64,000 bases of DNA from Sphingobacterium sp. N143 (GCF_030325625.1 NZ_JACAIS010000003.1:434001-498000), one strand, 5' to 3'. Positions 7,254 through 17,261 are shown, counted from the first letter of the stretch. Numbers and translations: made by a program. Notes: generated by a model not told the origin, from the letters alone.

Positions 7254-9167
7254 TTATATGTCCGCAATGTCCCATTCCCATACACTATGATAATGTTGGG
7301 TCTCTTCTAAGTAATTTATAAATTTCAGATAAAAGGGGTGTGTGCCGAGTGTAGCGCTATCACCTATGACAACCAATTTCTTTTTCGCTCGCGTCATGGC
7401 TACATTCATGCGCCGCACATCTGACAAAAAACCAATTTGTTGATCCATATTGCTCCGTGTCAAGCTGATGTAAATAATATCTTTTTCTTGTCCCTGAAAA
7501 CTATCTATTGTCTGCACCTTAATATTATCCATATAGGGATGTAACTCCTCATCTTGTTCCAAAATTTCCTTTAAAAGTGTCACTTGTTTTCTATATGGGG
7601 CAATAATTCCAATACTTGGCCAGGTTCCTATGGAGACAGACTGTTGCCATAATGTGAACGATAATTTGAGATGATGTTTCAGAAAATAAGCCTCTCCTCT
7701 ATTGAAAATGCTCTCCTCATGTTCACTTTCTTCAAATCCGGCCCCAGCAGTATCGATAAACATGATAGGTTCTGTATCTTGAGGTAACCTCCAGTTTGCT
7801 ACCGAGTCATCCGCTTTCAAAAGACCTCCGTACATGATCAATGAGGGATAATTCATGATTTGCTCGTTCATTCTATATTGAATATCGAGCAATGCGCTAG
7901 CATCTGGAAAAAGTTTGACCAGTTTTTCAAATAATGTATAGCTCAATTTATTGCCCGTTTCCCGACTGGATTTAACCGTAGGTGGTAATTGGCAATGGTC
8001 GCCCGCCAAAACCAATTTTCGCGCCTTCAATATAGGAATCCAGCAGGCTGGTTCCAATGCTTGCGCTGCTTCATCTATCACAACTGTTTCATACATCCGG
8101 TGGCGGATAACTTCCTGATTAGCACCAACCAGTGTGGCAGTAATCACCTGAGACCGGTCAAGAATGTCTTTCACAATAAAATCTTGGATCCGGTCAACAT
8201 CTTTCCTTATTCTGTACGCTTCTTCAAATAGTGCTTTTCTCTGTTCTCGCTCTGCCTTCCCAAAATTACGCTTATATTTTTGCGCCATTTCTGTATAGCT
8301 TCGAACCTGTTTCTGTAAAGACCGTATTTCCTTATTAGCCTTATGGAGTTCCACCTTTGTATCCAATGTTAACGCTTGAAGGTGTTCTGAAACTTTAACC
8401 GGATTGCCAATTCGTGTCACCGTAATCCCCTCCGCATCAAGACGCTCCGTCAATACATCTACGGCTGTGTTACTTGGAGCCACCACGAGTATCTGTGTCT
8501 TATTTTGTTTAAGCAATGCCTCCACTGCCCTGATCAATGTGGTGGTCTTTCCAGTTCCGGGCGGGCCATGCAACAGGACAATATCCTCCGTGTTCAGGAT
8601 ACGTTGTATGGCATCATTCTGGCTCCTATTCAGATCAGGGTGCTGAAAAATCTGATGTTGATGTCCTGACAACAACTGTTCAGCGCCAATAAGCTTATTC
8701 ACCAATGAATCTTTTTGGGCCTTCTCACTTCGCTCTTTTGCCTCACGTAGAGCACGAAACATCTCCCGATATGAGTATTCATCAAATTGTAGATCTACCC
8801 CAAGTTTACCACGCCGACTCCAATCCGGCAGTTCATCCACACGAAAAGAAATTTGCATTCGATCTGCATGAATTGAGGTGATTATCCCCTCAATCCGATC
8901 TTCTTCCGGAGCATGATTTGAAAATAAACAAACCGGCATACCAAAATGAAATTTATGTTCCAAATGCTGATTGTTTGTCCTGGCCAAAGTAACTGATAGA
9001 TAATCTCCTCTTCCCAATTCGCTGTCTACTATTTGAACTGGAAACCAGGTCACGCCATGCATTCTTCTTTCTTTTAAACTGCTTTTTAACAATAAAGCTT
9101 CATGCTGTATTTTATCATGCTGTTTCTCCTCATTCAATAAGGAAATAAGCTCATCAAAATAATTCAT
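7254..9167 (-). CDS. Superfamily 1 DNA/RNA helicase (IGHMBP2/Upf1-like)
   Basis: The protein has 637 residues. An N-terminal beta-barrel-like region (1-130) precedes the SF1 core. Walker A is GPPGTGKTTT (201-210), motif II is VIDEAAQALEP, motif III is LAGDHCQLPPT, and QYRMNEQI, TIDSFQGQEKDIIYIS and NVAMTRAKKKLVVIGD follow in the expected order. It is an intact ATP-dependent helicase of the Upf1-like branch, probably acting on RNA or DNA-RNA structures. It is monocistronic and ends at a shared terminator. Confidence 0.9.
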   Translation of the reverse strand: MNYFDELISLLNEEKQHDKIQHEALLLKSSLKERRMHGVTWFPVQIVDSELGRGDYLSVTLARTNNQHLEHKFHFGMPVCLFSNHAPEEDRIEGIITSIHADRMQISFRVDELPDWSRRGKLGVDLQFDEYSYREMFRALREAKERSEKAQKDSLVNKLIGAEQLLSGHQHQIFQHPDLNRSQNDAIQRILNTEDIVLLHGPPGTGKTTTLIRAVEALLKQNKTQILVVAPSNTAVDVLTERLDAEGITVTRIGNPVKVSEHLQALTLDTKVELHKANKEIRSLQKQVRSYTEMAQKYKRNFGKAEREQRKALFEEAYRIRKDVDRIQDFIVKDILDRSQVITATLVGANQEVIRHRMYETVVIDEAAQALEPACWIPILKARKLVLAGDHCQLPPTVKSSRETGNKLSYTLFEKLVKLFPDASALLDIQYRMNEQIMNYPSLIMYGGLLKADDSVANWRLPQDTEPIMFIDTAGAGFEESEHEESIFNRGEAYFLKHHLKLSFTLWQQSVSIGTWPSIGIIAPYRKQVTLLKEILEQDEELHPYMDNIKVQTIDSFQGQEKDIIYISLTRSNMDQQIGFLSDVRRMNVAMTRAKKKLVVIGDSATLGTHPFYLKFINYLEETQHYHSVWEWDIADI

Positions 9168-9408
9168 CAGTAAATAATTATTTTAAATATCATATTCATT
9201 GTTATACTGGATTCCACCTTAACGACTGCAAAATAACTGTTTTCTCCCGTACTTAAGGCATTTTGGTTGTACTCAGCACTTAATACCAATCGTATTATCA
9301 CTGATCATAGTATTTGTGCTCTTCAAACATGGGTATTTCATATTTATTTCCTATACTTGAATATCAAAGATCTTATCTTTTAAACGTTCAAAACTTACAC
9401 AATCTATA

Positions 9409-9738
9409 ATGGATGCGATATTTTTACATGATCAGGAACAACCTTGGACCGACATAGGTGATGGTGTTAAGCGTAAAATTTTGGTTTTTAATAATGAATT
9501 GATGCTAATGAAGGTCCATTTTAAAAAAGGTGCCGTCGGTGCTTTACATCAGCATCCACATACACAGATTTCGTATGTGAATGCCGGAAAATTTAAATAC
9601 CATATCAATGGTACAGACCGAGTTTTAACCGCTGGCGACTCCTGTATCATTTATCCTGGATTACTTCATGGCTGTGAATGCCTTGAAGAAGGAGAATTAA
9701 TGGATTCCTTTACTCCTTGTCGTGAAGATTTTCTTTAG
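9409..9738 (+). CDS. Cupin-domain protein
   Basis: A 109-residue single-domain cupin. The metal site reads ALHQHPHTQISYVNAGKFKYHING, followed by the second motif DSCIIYPGLLHGCE, giving three His and a Glu-like ligand pattern. It is probably a small metal-dependent enzyme or binding protein of unknown substrate. It lies 77 bases before the metallo-beta-lactamase gene on the same strand and could be cotranscribed with it. Confidence 0.8.
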   Translation: MDAIFLHDQEQPWTDIGDGVKRKILVFNNELMLMKVHFKKGAVGALHQHPHTQISYVNAGKFKYHINGTDRVLTAGDSCIIYPGLLHGCECLEEGELMDSFTPCREDFL

Positions 9739-9815
9739 TTTTAATACCATGCTAGTCACTAGGCTACATGACGCAAATCGCCAGAATTATTATTGTATAC
9801 CACTGATATAAAAAT

Positions 9816-10574
9816 ATGATGACATCCACACTCAGCAAGCGCTATCAGACTTCTTTCCTTTTTTATTGTTTTTTATGCCTGATCGGTTTATTTTCTACCG
9901 CATCATTACAGGCCCAGGAAAAACCGCTAATGATTGAAAAAATAAACAAACAACTTTATCTTTACACGACATATAATACTTTTGAGGGCACTAGATATGC
10001 CGCAAATGCACTTTATTTAATCACAAAAAAAGGTGTAATCCTATTTGATACTCCTTGGGATTCGACACAATATCAGCCTTTGTTGGATAGCATCCAACAT
10101 AAGCATCATTTACCGGTGATTGCAATCTATGCCACGCATTGGCATGAGGATCGTGCGGGTGGGTTTGCTTATTATAACCGGAAGGGAATTCCGACATATG
10201 CGACCAAAATGACAAATGATCTGCTGAAAGCGAATCACAAAGCGCAGGCCACACATCTTGTGAAAACGAATAAAACGTATAAAATAGGTGGTCAATCTTT
10301 TGTTTTGGATTTTTTTGGCGCTGGACATTCTTTGGATAATGTTGTCGTATGGTTCCCGGATTATCAGATTCTGGATGGAGGTTGCTTTATTAAGAGCTCT
10401 GATGCCAAAAATTTAGGATTCACGGGTGACGGGGACATACAGGCCTGGAAACCTTCATTAGCCAGATTATTAACTAAATACCCCGCTATTAAAATGATCA
10501 TCCCAGGACATGATTCGTGGAAGGACAATGGACAGATAAAACGTACACAGGAACTCCTTGATGAAAAACAATAA
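9816..10574 (+). CDS. Subclass B1 metallo-beta-lactamase
   Basis: The protein has 252 residues with a signal peptide (cleavage near SLQAQ-EKP), so it acts in the periplasm. All B1 zinc ligands are present: H108, H110 and D112 in HWHEDRAGG, H171 in GAGHSLDN, C190 in DGGCFIKS and H232 in IPGHDSW. The enzyme hydrolyses beta-lactams including carbapenems when active. It resembles chromosomal enzymes of environmental Bacteroidota in length and motif layout. No insertion sequence or integron is near, so it seems resident. The ATG at 9816 or the next codon could be the start. Confidence 0.88.
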   Translation: MMTSTLSKRYQTSFLFYCFLCLIGLFSTASLQAQEKPLMIEKINKQLYLYTTYNTFEGTRYAANALYLITKKGVILFDTPWDSTQYQPLLDSIQHKHHLPVIAIYATHWHEDRAGGFAYYNRKGIPTYATKMTNDLLKANHKAQATHLVKTNKTYKIGGQSFVLDFFGAGHSLDNVVVWFPDYQILDGGCFIKSSDAKNLGFTGDGDIQAWKPSLARLLTKYPAIKMIIPGHDSWKDNGQIKRTQELLDEKQ

Positions 10575-10652
10575 ATATTAGCTGTGCAAAAAATAAAAAA
10601 ACAAGTTTTGTTTTTACAAAAAAGTATTATCTTAGCGGCAGAAAAATACAAA

Positions 10653-10726
10653 GGGGCATTAGCTCATTTGGCTAGAGCGCTTCGCTGGCAGCGAAGAGGT
10701 GATCAGTTCGAATCTGATATGCTCCA
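10653..10726 (+). tRNA. tRNA-Ala (anticodon GGC)
   Basis: The 7-base acceptor stem (GGGGCAT with ATGCTCC), the D-arm with TTTGGCTAGAGC, the anticodon stem CTTCG/CGAAG around loop CTGGCAG, and the T-arm with GTTCGAATC all fold correctly. The anticodon is GGC. The CCA end is not encoded. A hairpin terminator follows directly. Confidence 0.95.
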
Positions 10727-10730
10727 CAAA

Positions 10731-10758
10731 AAAGGCTACTTTAAAAAGTAGCCTTTTT
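10731..10758 (+). terminator. Rho-independent terminator of tRNA-Ala
   Basis: Perfect arms AAAGGCTACT (10731-10740) and AGTAGCCTTT (10747-10756) are followed by T residues. Confidence 0.85.
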
Positions 10759-10831
10759 ATATGATCGCTGTCACATTCTCCAAATCAAGCTCGATCTATC
10801 TGAGCAATCTAACCTAGTACAGACTCACCTA

Positions 10832-11260
10832 TTACTTATAGGAATTGACCGATTTAGAGACTCTCCATGTACCATTTTCTTTAACAAGGGTAATCAGATC
10901 CGTTTTAGAAAAACCATCAAATTCCATGGTTACTTTTGCAATGGCATAATCTGGTAACTCCTCGATAATCTGCGTCGTTGTCTTGCAATTCATTTTGATT
11001 CCTTTTTGTCTTTTTAAAAAATCAATCATTTCCGAACGGCTGTGATTCAAATCTTGCTTACCACATATTTTTTGGCTAAAATCGGCTGTGAACAATTTGT
11101 TTAAGTTCATTATCTGGCCCTCAGTAACCGCTCCCACATATTCATCAATCGCTAAATCGGCTGTGATCAAATTGTGCTCTTCTGGTTTTACTGAAGCCAT
11201 TGTGCAAGTAGAAATTGCTACCATTGCTGCCGCTACAAATGTTTTTACTAAAGTTTTCAT
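10832..11260 (-). CDS. Exported NTF2-like protein
   Basis: The protein has 142 residues with a signal peptide (MKTLVKTFVAAAMVAISTCT, cleavage near TMAS). The mature part matches the NTF2/lumazine-binding-like fold (AIDEYVGAVTEGQIMNLNKLFTADF in the helical part, then VTMEFDGFSKTDLITLVKENGTWRV). These are common small secreted Bacteroidota proteins without a known reaction. It stands alone; the 250 bases upstream hold no other gene. Confidence 0.75.
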   Translation of the reverse strand: MKTLVKTFVAAAMVAISTCTMASVKPEEHNLITADLAIDEYVGAVTEGQIMNLNKLFTADFSQKICGKQDLNHSRSEMIDFLKRQKGIKMNCKTTTQIIEELPDYAIAKVTMEFDGFSKTDLITLVKENGTWRVSKSVNSYK

Positions 11261-11551
11261 ATCTTTTCTATTTATAATGATGTATTCGTATATTTCTTAT
11301 GCTATTGTCGTATGCAACTTTTATTTGTTGCTTAAAGTTTTCAATTATTTTCTAATTCAAAGTTAAGACAACTGATGTATCGTCTTCATTACGTTTAGAT
11401 TAACATTGCATTAAAATCGGTAAATGATATTATTTTCTAGGTGAATGAAGTTTCGGGACAGATCATTTTATAGCTAAAACTTGACAGGACTAATAAATTA
11501 TTCCTTTGGATATTGCAATTCTGTTTAATTCCTACTAGATTGCGTCACTTC

Positions 11552-12805
11552 ATGGCACAGGACGATAAACGATATTTTTTTTATTTTGCACTGACTATTT
11601 TGATGGTTGCACTCGTCTATCAACCCAAGGTATATGCACAACGTCCCGTAAATGAAATAGAAATCACACAACATATTGCTGACACCAGTAAACAGCGAGA
11701 CTTAATTGATATTGGGAAAGAAATTTTGCGTATAAAACCACCCAAATCGGTCGACAGTACGGGGAAAAAAGTATATTTCTCTTTTCTACCCTTCTCCACG
11801 GCTGTTCCAGGTGGGGGCCATGCGTTAATAACAAGCACAACAGCGGGGTTTTATTTAGGTGAACGCACGAATACCTACATGTCAAAGCTTACCTTCACTC
11901 CCTACACCAATTTTGGGAAACGATTCGGTCTACCCATACGGTCTTACATTTGGCTAAAAGAAAACAACTGGGTAATTGATGGTGATATTAGATTATTAAA
12001 ATATCCACATGAAACCTGGGGAATAGGCAAAGAACATCATGGCAACCAACAGATCAATTTAGACTATACCTATTTCAGATTGTACCAACATGCTTTAAAA
12101 AGAATTCATGGTGGATTATTTATGGGAATTGGTTATGATCTTGATTATAGGATGAACATCAAATCGACAAGTGACATCCCGCTTAAAGAATACACATCCT
12201 ATCCATATGGTACAGATTTAAAAAACAAAAGCATATCCTCCGGTGTTAGCCTTAATTTTATTTACGATACACGGGCTAACTCCATCAACACCTGGGCAGG
12301 GAACTATGCCAATCTACAATTCCGTATTAATCCAACTTTTTTAGGGAGTGACCAAAACTGGAAATCCTTATTTTTTGAGATCAGGAGATACCACCGGTTA
12401 ACCCAAGATCGCAATAGACAGAACATGATCGCCATGCGGAGTTTCTTTTGGACCGTATTTAATAGTAAAGCCCCTTATCTCGATCTGCCTAATCTAGGCT
12501 GGGACCCCTACAATAGCTCGGGAAGAGGTTTTCCTGTCAGCCGATTCCGAAGTAAATCATTGTATTACCTGGAAACGGAATATCGCCGTGATATTACGCA
12601 GAACGGTCTATTTGGTTTCGTGGCATTTGTAAATTTCACAACGATCAATGGGCCGAAGAACACGATGTTCGAGGATTGGAATGTTGGTACCGGAGCTGGT
12701 GCCCGAATTAAATTCAATAAAAATTCAGGCACCAATATCGGCATCGATTATGGCATCAGCAAAAATCACCGTGGCGTGAGGCTAACACTGGGTGAAGTAT
12801 TTTAA
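11552..12805 (+). CDS. BamA/TamA-family outer membrane protein (Omp85 C-terminal barrel)
   Basis: The protein has about 417 residues from ATG 11552; an in-frame TTG 39 bases upstream is less likely. A signal peptide ends near VYAQ-RPVNE. After a short linker the protein is almost entirely amphipathic beta strands with the typical glycines and aromatics (PGGGHALITSTTAGFYLGERTN, RLTLGEVF at the C-terminus). POTRA domains are absent, so it is a short Omp85-like barrel and not BamA itself. It converges with the FemAB-like gene, 4 bases apart. Confidence 0.75.
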   Translation: MAQDDKRYFFYFALTILMVALVYQPKVYAQRPVNEIEITQHIADTSKQRDLIDIGKEILRIKPPKSVDSTGKKVYFSFLPFSTAVPGGGHALITSTTAGFYLGERTNTYMSKLTFTPYTNFGKRFGLPIRSYIWLKENNWVIDGDIRLLKYPHETWGIGKEHHGNQQINLDYTYFRLYQHALKRIHGGLFMGIGYDLDYRMNIKSTSDIPLKEYTSYPYGTDLKNKSISSGVSLNFIYDTRANSINTWAGNYANLQFRINPTFLGSDQNWKSLFFEIRRYHRLTQDRNRQNMIAMRSFFWTVFNSKAPYLDLPNLGWDPYNSSGRGFPVSRFRSKSLYYLETEYRRDITQNGLFGFVAFVNFTTINGPKNTMFEDWNVGTGAGARIKFNKNSGTNIGIDYGISKNHRGVRLTLGEVF

Positions 12806-12809
12806 TTTC

Positions 12810-14051
12810 TTAGCTCAGATGGTAGCTTTGATTTTTAAATTCCATGGAAGCATAATATCGATATTTTTCATTATTCAAGGGATAATCCCAACATCCCATG
12901 CGATGGTAGATCTCTCCTCCGAATCCGGTCTTAAAGCGATAAAGCCCATATAATGGATGTGCTGGGTCTGCCTGAGGGGAAACTCCGAAAAAATCATACT
13001 CTGTTCCTCCTTTTTCTTTCGTAATCTGCATTGCCCGCCATTGTAGTGCATAAGTAGCCATATAATGACGGTTTTCAGATGCTGATGCCCCGTATAGATA
13101 AGTGCCTCTATTGGCAGCAATAACCAGAAACATAGCGGCCAAAGGTTGATTATCCACTTCAGCGACTAATAGATAAACATCTGCTGGTGACAGGGTATCA
13201 TTTGCTCTTGCGGAAAGAACAATCTTAAAATAACTCATATCATGCAGAAAAAAATTATTCCGGAGTGCTGTCTGCCGATACAATTCATACCAGATTTCCA
13301 GACTTTCCAATCCCAAAACACGCACCTGAACGCCCTTTCTTTGCGCTAAATTGATATTGTACCGTGTTTTTGATTTCATATTGGTAAGCAATAAATTTTC
13401 ATCCTTTTTAAGATCCATAAATATCGTATTGGAAGGAAGAATATCTGTATTTGCCTTATGGAAATTCCAATTTTCAGTATTAAAATTAAAACGCATTTCC
13501 TGAATTCGTTTCTCTGGCACTCCAAGCCAATTACCATGCAAGTCGTAACAGTCATCATCCTTTGCCCAATGAGATTCCCAAGATAGATCATAACGGATCA
13601 TGATACAGTTTGGAGGTAGATAAGAGCGTAGACTTTCGGACAGTTGCTCCAAAAAGTGCCCTTGGTTTTCCTCCGATGGCTCAACCTCCGGTCCATAAGG
13701 GACATAAGCAATACAGTGTTCCTGATCAATAGTCTGTATAATGATCAATAGATCTCCAACAAAATAGGTTTCATCTTCAACCCCTACATAAAGGTCTGAA
13801 TATTTTAATTTGAAATTAAATGCCTGCGATTGAATACCCTGCATTTTTTTTACCATAGACCAATAGGCTGTCTGCTGAATAATAGCCGTTTTATAGAGCC
13901 TGCTAACTTCTTTATCGTTGATATCTGCAATCATAAGTACACTATTTTTACCGGATATTTCTGAATAGAAATCTAAAATATAACCGATTTCAATGCCCAA
14001 AAACGGCAAACTTAGCCAAAATGTTTGGCTATGCCCATCAGCATTTGTCAC
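12810..14051 (-). CDS. FemAB/FemX-type peptidoglycan cross-bridge aminoacyltransferase
   Basis: A 413-residue protein with two GNAT-like halves. The C-terminal part shows the family pattern: LLTNMKSKTRYNINLAQRKGV, LVAEVDNQPLAAMFLVI, TYLYGASASENRHYMATYALQW and the YDFFGVSP segment. Members transfer amino acids from aminoacyl-tRNA to peptidoglycan precursors; Bacteroidota homologues may have other acceptors. It is monocistronic. Confidence 0.8.
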   Translation of the reverse strand: MTNADGHSQTFWLSLPFLGIEIGYILDFYSEISGKNSVLMIADINDKEVSRLYKTAIIQQTAYWSMVKKMQGIQSQAFNFKLKYSDLYVGVEDETYFVGDLLIIIQTIDQEHCIAYVPYGPEVEPSEENQGHFLEQLSESLRSYLPPNCIMIRYDLSWESHWAKDDDCYDLHGNWLGVPEKRIQEMRFNFNTENWNFHKANTDILPSNTIFMDLKKDENLLLTNMKSKTRYNINLAQRKGVQVRVLGLESLEIWYELYRQTALRNNFFLHDMSYFKIVLSARANDTLSPADVYLLVAEVDNQPLAAMFLVIAANRGTYLYGASASENRHYMATYALQWRAMQITKEKGGTEYDFFGVSPQADPAHPLYGLYRFKTGFGGEIYHRMGCWDYPLNNEKYRYYASMEFKNQSYHLS

Positions 14052-14191
14052 TTTGTTGTTAATTTTAAAAAATGATATTTAATTGCTAAAAAAACTAGTT
14101 TTTTTACATAATTTAACGCCATTATATTTCCTTCATGATTGGTATTTTGTGCTAAAAATTAGGATATTTGTAGCTCAACAATTCAACAGCA

Positions 14192-15847
14192 ATGGACAAT
14201 AAAGCTATTTCCAAAATTTTCAAATTATGCAGCCAACTGATGGAACTTCATAACGAAAATCCATTTCGGACTAAAGCTATGGCAAGTGCGTCCTTTAAAT
14301 TGGATAAACTTCCTTTTCGCATTGACGGGGCTGCACTTGAGGAGTTGAGTGCCCAGCCGGGTATCGGAAAAAGTACTGCTGAGAAAGCCAAAGAAGTAGC
14401 TGAAACGGGAACTTTTAAGGAACTTCAAAATTTACTGGGAAATACTCCCCCGGGCATTGTCGATATGCTAAATATAAAAGGACTGGGGCCAAAGAAAATT
14501 CAGATTATCTGGAAAGACTTAGCTATTGAAAGTGTCGGCGAGCTTCTCTATGCGTGTAATGAAAACCGCCTTGTTGAAGCAAAAGGTTTTGGGCTAAAAA
14601 CGCAGGAAGAGATAAAAAAATCCATTGAATTCTCTATTTCAAATAAAGGTTGGTTTTTGTATGCCAAGGTATTACCACAAGCAACTGCATTTTTCAAGGT
14701 ATTAAAATCCCATTTCCCAGCCTCCCTCCTTTCTTTTACAGGAGATTACCGAAGAAAATGTGAAGTATTAAGTACGGTGGATCTGCTCATTTCTGAACAT
14801 ATAGATACTGTTGAGAAATTTCTTGATGCATATATTTTAGTCGAGAAAACCGAGCATTCTCTGGAGGTTACCGATGAATTTGGATTTACTTTCAAAGTCT
14901 TCAGTAGCAATATAAATGATTTCTATCGTGACCTAATTCTCAGTACAGGTTCTGCCCGCCATTTGGATCTATTAGCTGATATTATCTCGGAGTTACCTTC
15001 GCTCTCCAGTGAAGAGGCTATTTATCGCAATCTGGGTCTTGATTATATTGAACCGGAACTTCGTGAAGGATTAGACGAAATAGTCCGTGCGCAGCAGCAT
15101 ACATTGCCACATCTGATACAATACAAAGATCTTAAAGGTACTTTACATAATCACTCCACCTATAGTGATGGGGTGCATAGCCTGGAGCAGATGGCCGTCT
15201 ATTGTAAAGAAGCTTTGGGGCTTGAATACCTTGGTATCTGCGATCACTCCAAAACTGCCGTATATGCAAATGGTCTTTCTATCGAAAGACTCGAAGAACA
15301 ATGGAAAGAAATTGCATTTTTAAATGAGAAGCTTAGCCCTTTCAGGATATTTAAAGGCATAGAATCAGATATTTTAACCGATGGTTCATTGGACTATCCC
15401 GATGATATACTCGCAAAATTTGATTTTGTCGTGGCCTCTGTCCACTCCAATTTAAAAATGGATGAAGAACGGGCAACAGCAAGACTGATCAAAGCCATTG
15501 AAAACCCTTATACAACCATACTAGGGCACCCTACAGGTAGGCTTTTATTAAGTAGAGCCGGATATCCACTCGATTATAAAAAAATAATCGATGCTTGTGC
15601 AGCAAATCAGGTTGTCATTGAGATCAATGCTAATCCATTAAGGCTTGATCTAGATTGGAGATGGCACCGTTATGCGGTAGAAAAGGGTGTCTTATTATCA
15701 ATTAATCCTGACGCGCACAGGACGGAAGGTCTAAAAGATATGCAATATGGTATATTCGTAGCCCAAAAAGGTGGACTTGAAGCGAAAAACTGTCTGAACA
15801 GTTACTCATTAACGGACATCACAGCGTATTTTAATAAACAGAGGTAA
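14192..15847 (+). CDS. polX: PolX-like protein: HhH and degenerate polymerase domain plus PHP nuclease
   Basis: The protein has 551 residues. HhH motifs lie at about 50-150 (PGIGKSTAEKAKEV, IKGLGPKKIQIIW). The polymerase palm motif reads GDYRRKCEVLSTVDLLI, where canonical PolX has GS.RRGKE...GDIDLLV: the first aspartate of the DxD pair is Thr, and G/K positions are altered. The C-terminal PHP domain is intact (LHNHSTYSDG, GICDHS, KGIESDIL, ASVHS, GHPTG, INANP, NPDAH). It therefore probably retains 3'-5' exonuclease or AP endonuclease activity but not nucleotide transfer. The role is base excision repair by family inference. Confidence 0.85.
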   Translation: MDNKAISKIFKLCSQLMELHNENPFRTKAMASASFKLDKLPFRIDGAALEELSAQPGIGKSTAEKAKEVAETGTFKELQNLLGNTPPGIVDMLNIKGLGPKKIQIIWKDLAIESVGELLYACNENRLVEAKGFGLKTQEEIKKSIEFSISNKGWFLYAKVLPQATAFFKVLKSHFPASLLSFTGDYRRKCEVLSTVDLLISEHIDTVEKFLDAYILVEKTEHSLEVTDEFGFTFKVFSSNINDFYRDLILSTGSARHLDLLADIISELPSLSSEEAIYRNLGLDYIEPELREGLDEIVRAQQHTLPHLIQYKDLKGTLHNHSTYSDGVHSLEQMAVYCKEALGLEYLGICDHSKTAVYANGLSIERLEEQWKEIAFLNEKLSPFRIFKGIESDILTDGSLDYPDDILAKFDFVVASVHSNLKMDEERATARLIKAIENPYTTILGHPTGRLLLSRAGYPLDYKKIIDACAANQVVIEINANPLRLDLDWRWHRYAVEKGVLLSINPDAHRTEGLKDMQYGIFVAQKGGLEAKNCLNSYSLTDITAYFNKQR

Positions 15848-15949
15848 TGGTATTTCTACGATCGTGTTGAACAAGAGGAACCGTGCGTTTAGCAACTGCC
15901 GGATCCAATAGCATGAGTTGACCAGACCTTGTGCTCATTGTAAAAAATT

Positions 15950-16426
15950 ATGACACATAAAACTAATGCAGTCCGTCTATTGGATACTGCAAAAATAACA
16001 TATGAATTAAAAGAATATGAGGTTGATGAACTGGATGTAAGCGCAGGACATGTTGCAGCATCCTTAGGGATATCGGCAGATACACTTTATAAAACTTTGG
16101 TATTAAAGGGCACTAAAGATCCTTATATTGTCGCTGTCATCCCAGGCAATGCCCAGCTTGACTTAAAAAAAATGGCAAAAGTATCTGGCAATAAGCATTG
16201 TGAAATGCTGCCTATGAAGGATCTGTTGTCCATAACTGGGTATATCCGGGGTGGCTGCTCTCCCATCGGGATGAAAAAATTATTTCCCACTTTCATGGAG
16301 GAAGCTGCTCAACTTGAGCAACAGATTTCTGTAAGTGCTGGCAAAAGAGGTCTCCAAATGCTATTAAATCCCAATGACTTAGCTTCTCTAACACGAGCAA
16401 CCTGGTCAGATATTATTAGTTTTTAG
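15950..16426 (+). CDS. ybaK: Cys-tRNA(Pro)/Ala-tRNA(Pro) deacylase, YbaK/EbsC type
   Basis: A 158-residue single-domain editing protein. The family landmarks TLVLKG, AVIPGNAQLDLKK and GYIRGGCSPIGMKK are all present. It hydrolyses mischarged aminoacyl-tRNA(Pro) in trans. It lies on the same strand as polX with a gap of 102 bases, and the stop is 5 bases from the convergent methyltransferase stop. Confidence 0.92.
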   Translation: MTHKTNAVRLLDTAKITYELKEYEVDELDVSAGHVAASLGISADTLYKTLVLKGTKDPYIVAVIPGNAQLDLKKMAKVSGNKHCEMLPMKDLLSITGYIRGGCSPIGMKKLFPTFMEEAAQLEQQISVSAGKRGLQMLLNPNDLASLTRATWSDIISF

Positions 16427-16431
16427 TGGCC

Positions 16432-17199
16432 TCATTTTTTTCGGCCATAAAGCAGAATGCGTTTAAAAGAATAGATGGCTGGAAATGTTGTAAAATATTG
16501 TTGAATACGCTTTTTAAATTCGTTGATAAATATGAGCTGTTTGTTTTCCTCAAGTTGCTCCAGATAGGGAATCAATGCTGATCCGGCAATAAAATTATAA
16601 AGCGTTTCCGGTTCTGCTGCAATAATTGGATAAACGCGAATGGAAAGGCGCAATTGCTTCAACCCTTGGTCAAATAAAATTTTTGCATAATCATCGATGC
16701 TCAACACTGGCGAGGAGCTGTTCCAACCTTTTAACATAGACCGATAGGGTTCCTCCCCGGCCATTCCAAATAAAATTTTATTTAATACATTTTTTGGTTG
16801 ATAAGGCATCTGTACAGCCAGTTGTCCGCCTGGACTCAATTTAGAAATTATTTTGGGAAAAATCTCATTATGGTCTTCTAACCATTGTAGTGCCGCATTA
16901 CTGAATATCAAATCCCAAGAACCAGGAGTATCCAGAAAATGCTCGACAGTACAATTTTTAAATGTTAGTCTTTCCTTTTCAAGTTTACTACTTTCGGATA
17001 ACATTTCCTTGGAAGAATCCACTCCCAATAAGCTTGCCTGCGGAAATTTTTCACTTAAAATTAACGTCTGCTCACCTGTTCCGCATCCCAAATCCACAAT
17101 TTGCATCTGTTTTTCCGCTGAGATCAGTTCCATCAGGTCATAGAAAGGTTTAAATCGTATAGCTTTAAACTGGTTATAAATTTCGGGGTCCCAAGGCAT
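16432..17199 (-). CDS. SAM-dependent methyltransferase, trans-aconitate methyltransferase-like
   Basis: The protein has 255 residues. It starts with MPWDPEIYNQF, typical of trans-aconitate 2-methyltransferases, then IVDLGCGTGEQT (SAM motif I), GVDSSKEML (motif II) and FSNAALQWL (motif IV region). It would methylate trans-aconitate, a spontaneous TCA-cycle by-product. Substrate assignment rests on the conserved start and overall length. Confidence 0.8.
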   Translation of the reverse strand: MPWDPEIYNQFKAIRFKPFYDLMELISAEKQMQIVDLGCGTGEQTLILSEKFPQASLLGVDSSKEMLSESSKLEKERLTFKNCTVEHFLDTPGSWDLIFSNAALQWLEDHNEIFPKIISKLSPGGQLAVQMPYQPKNVLNKILFGMAGEEPYRSMLKGWNSSSPVLSIDDYAKILFDQGLKQLRLSIRVYPIIAAEPETLYNFIAGSALIPYLEQLEENKQLIFINEFKKRIQQYFTTFPAIYSFKRILLYGRKK

Positions 17200-17261
17200 A
17201 ATTACATTTAAATTTGATCCCCATTTCGGGGAGATATACTATTTTTATAAACAAGGTCAAC

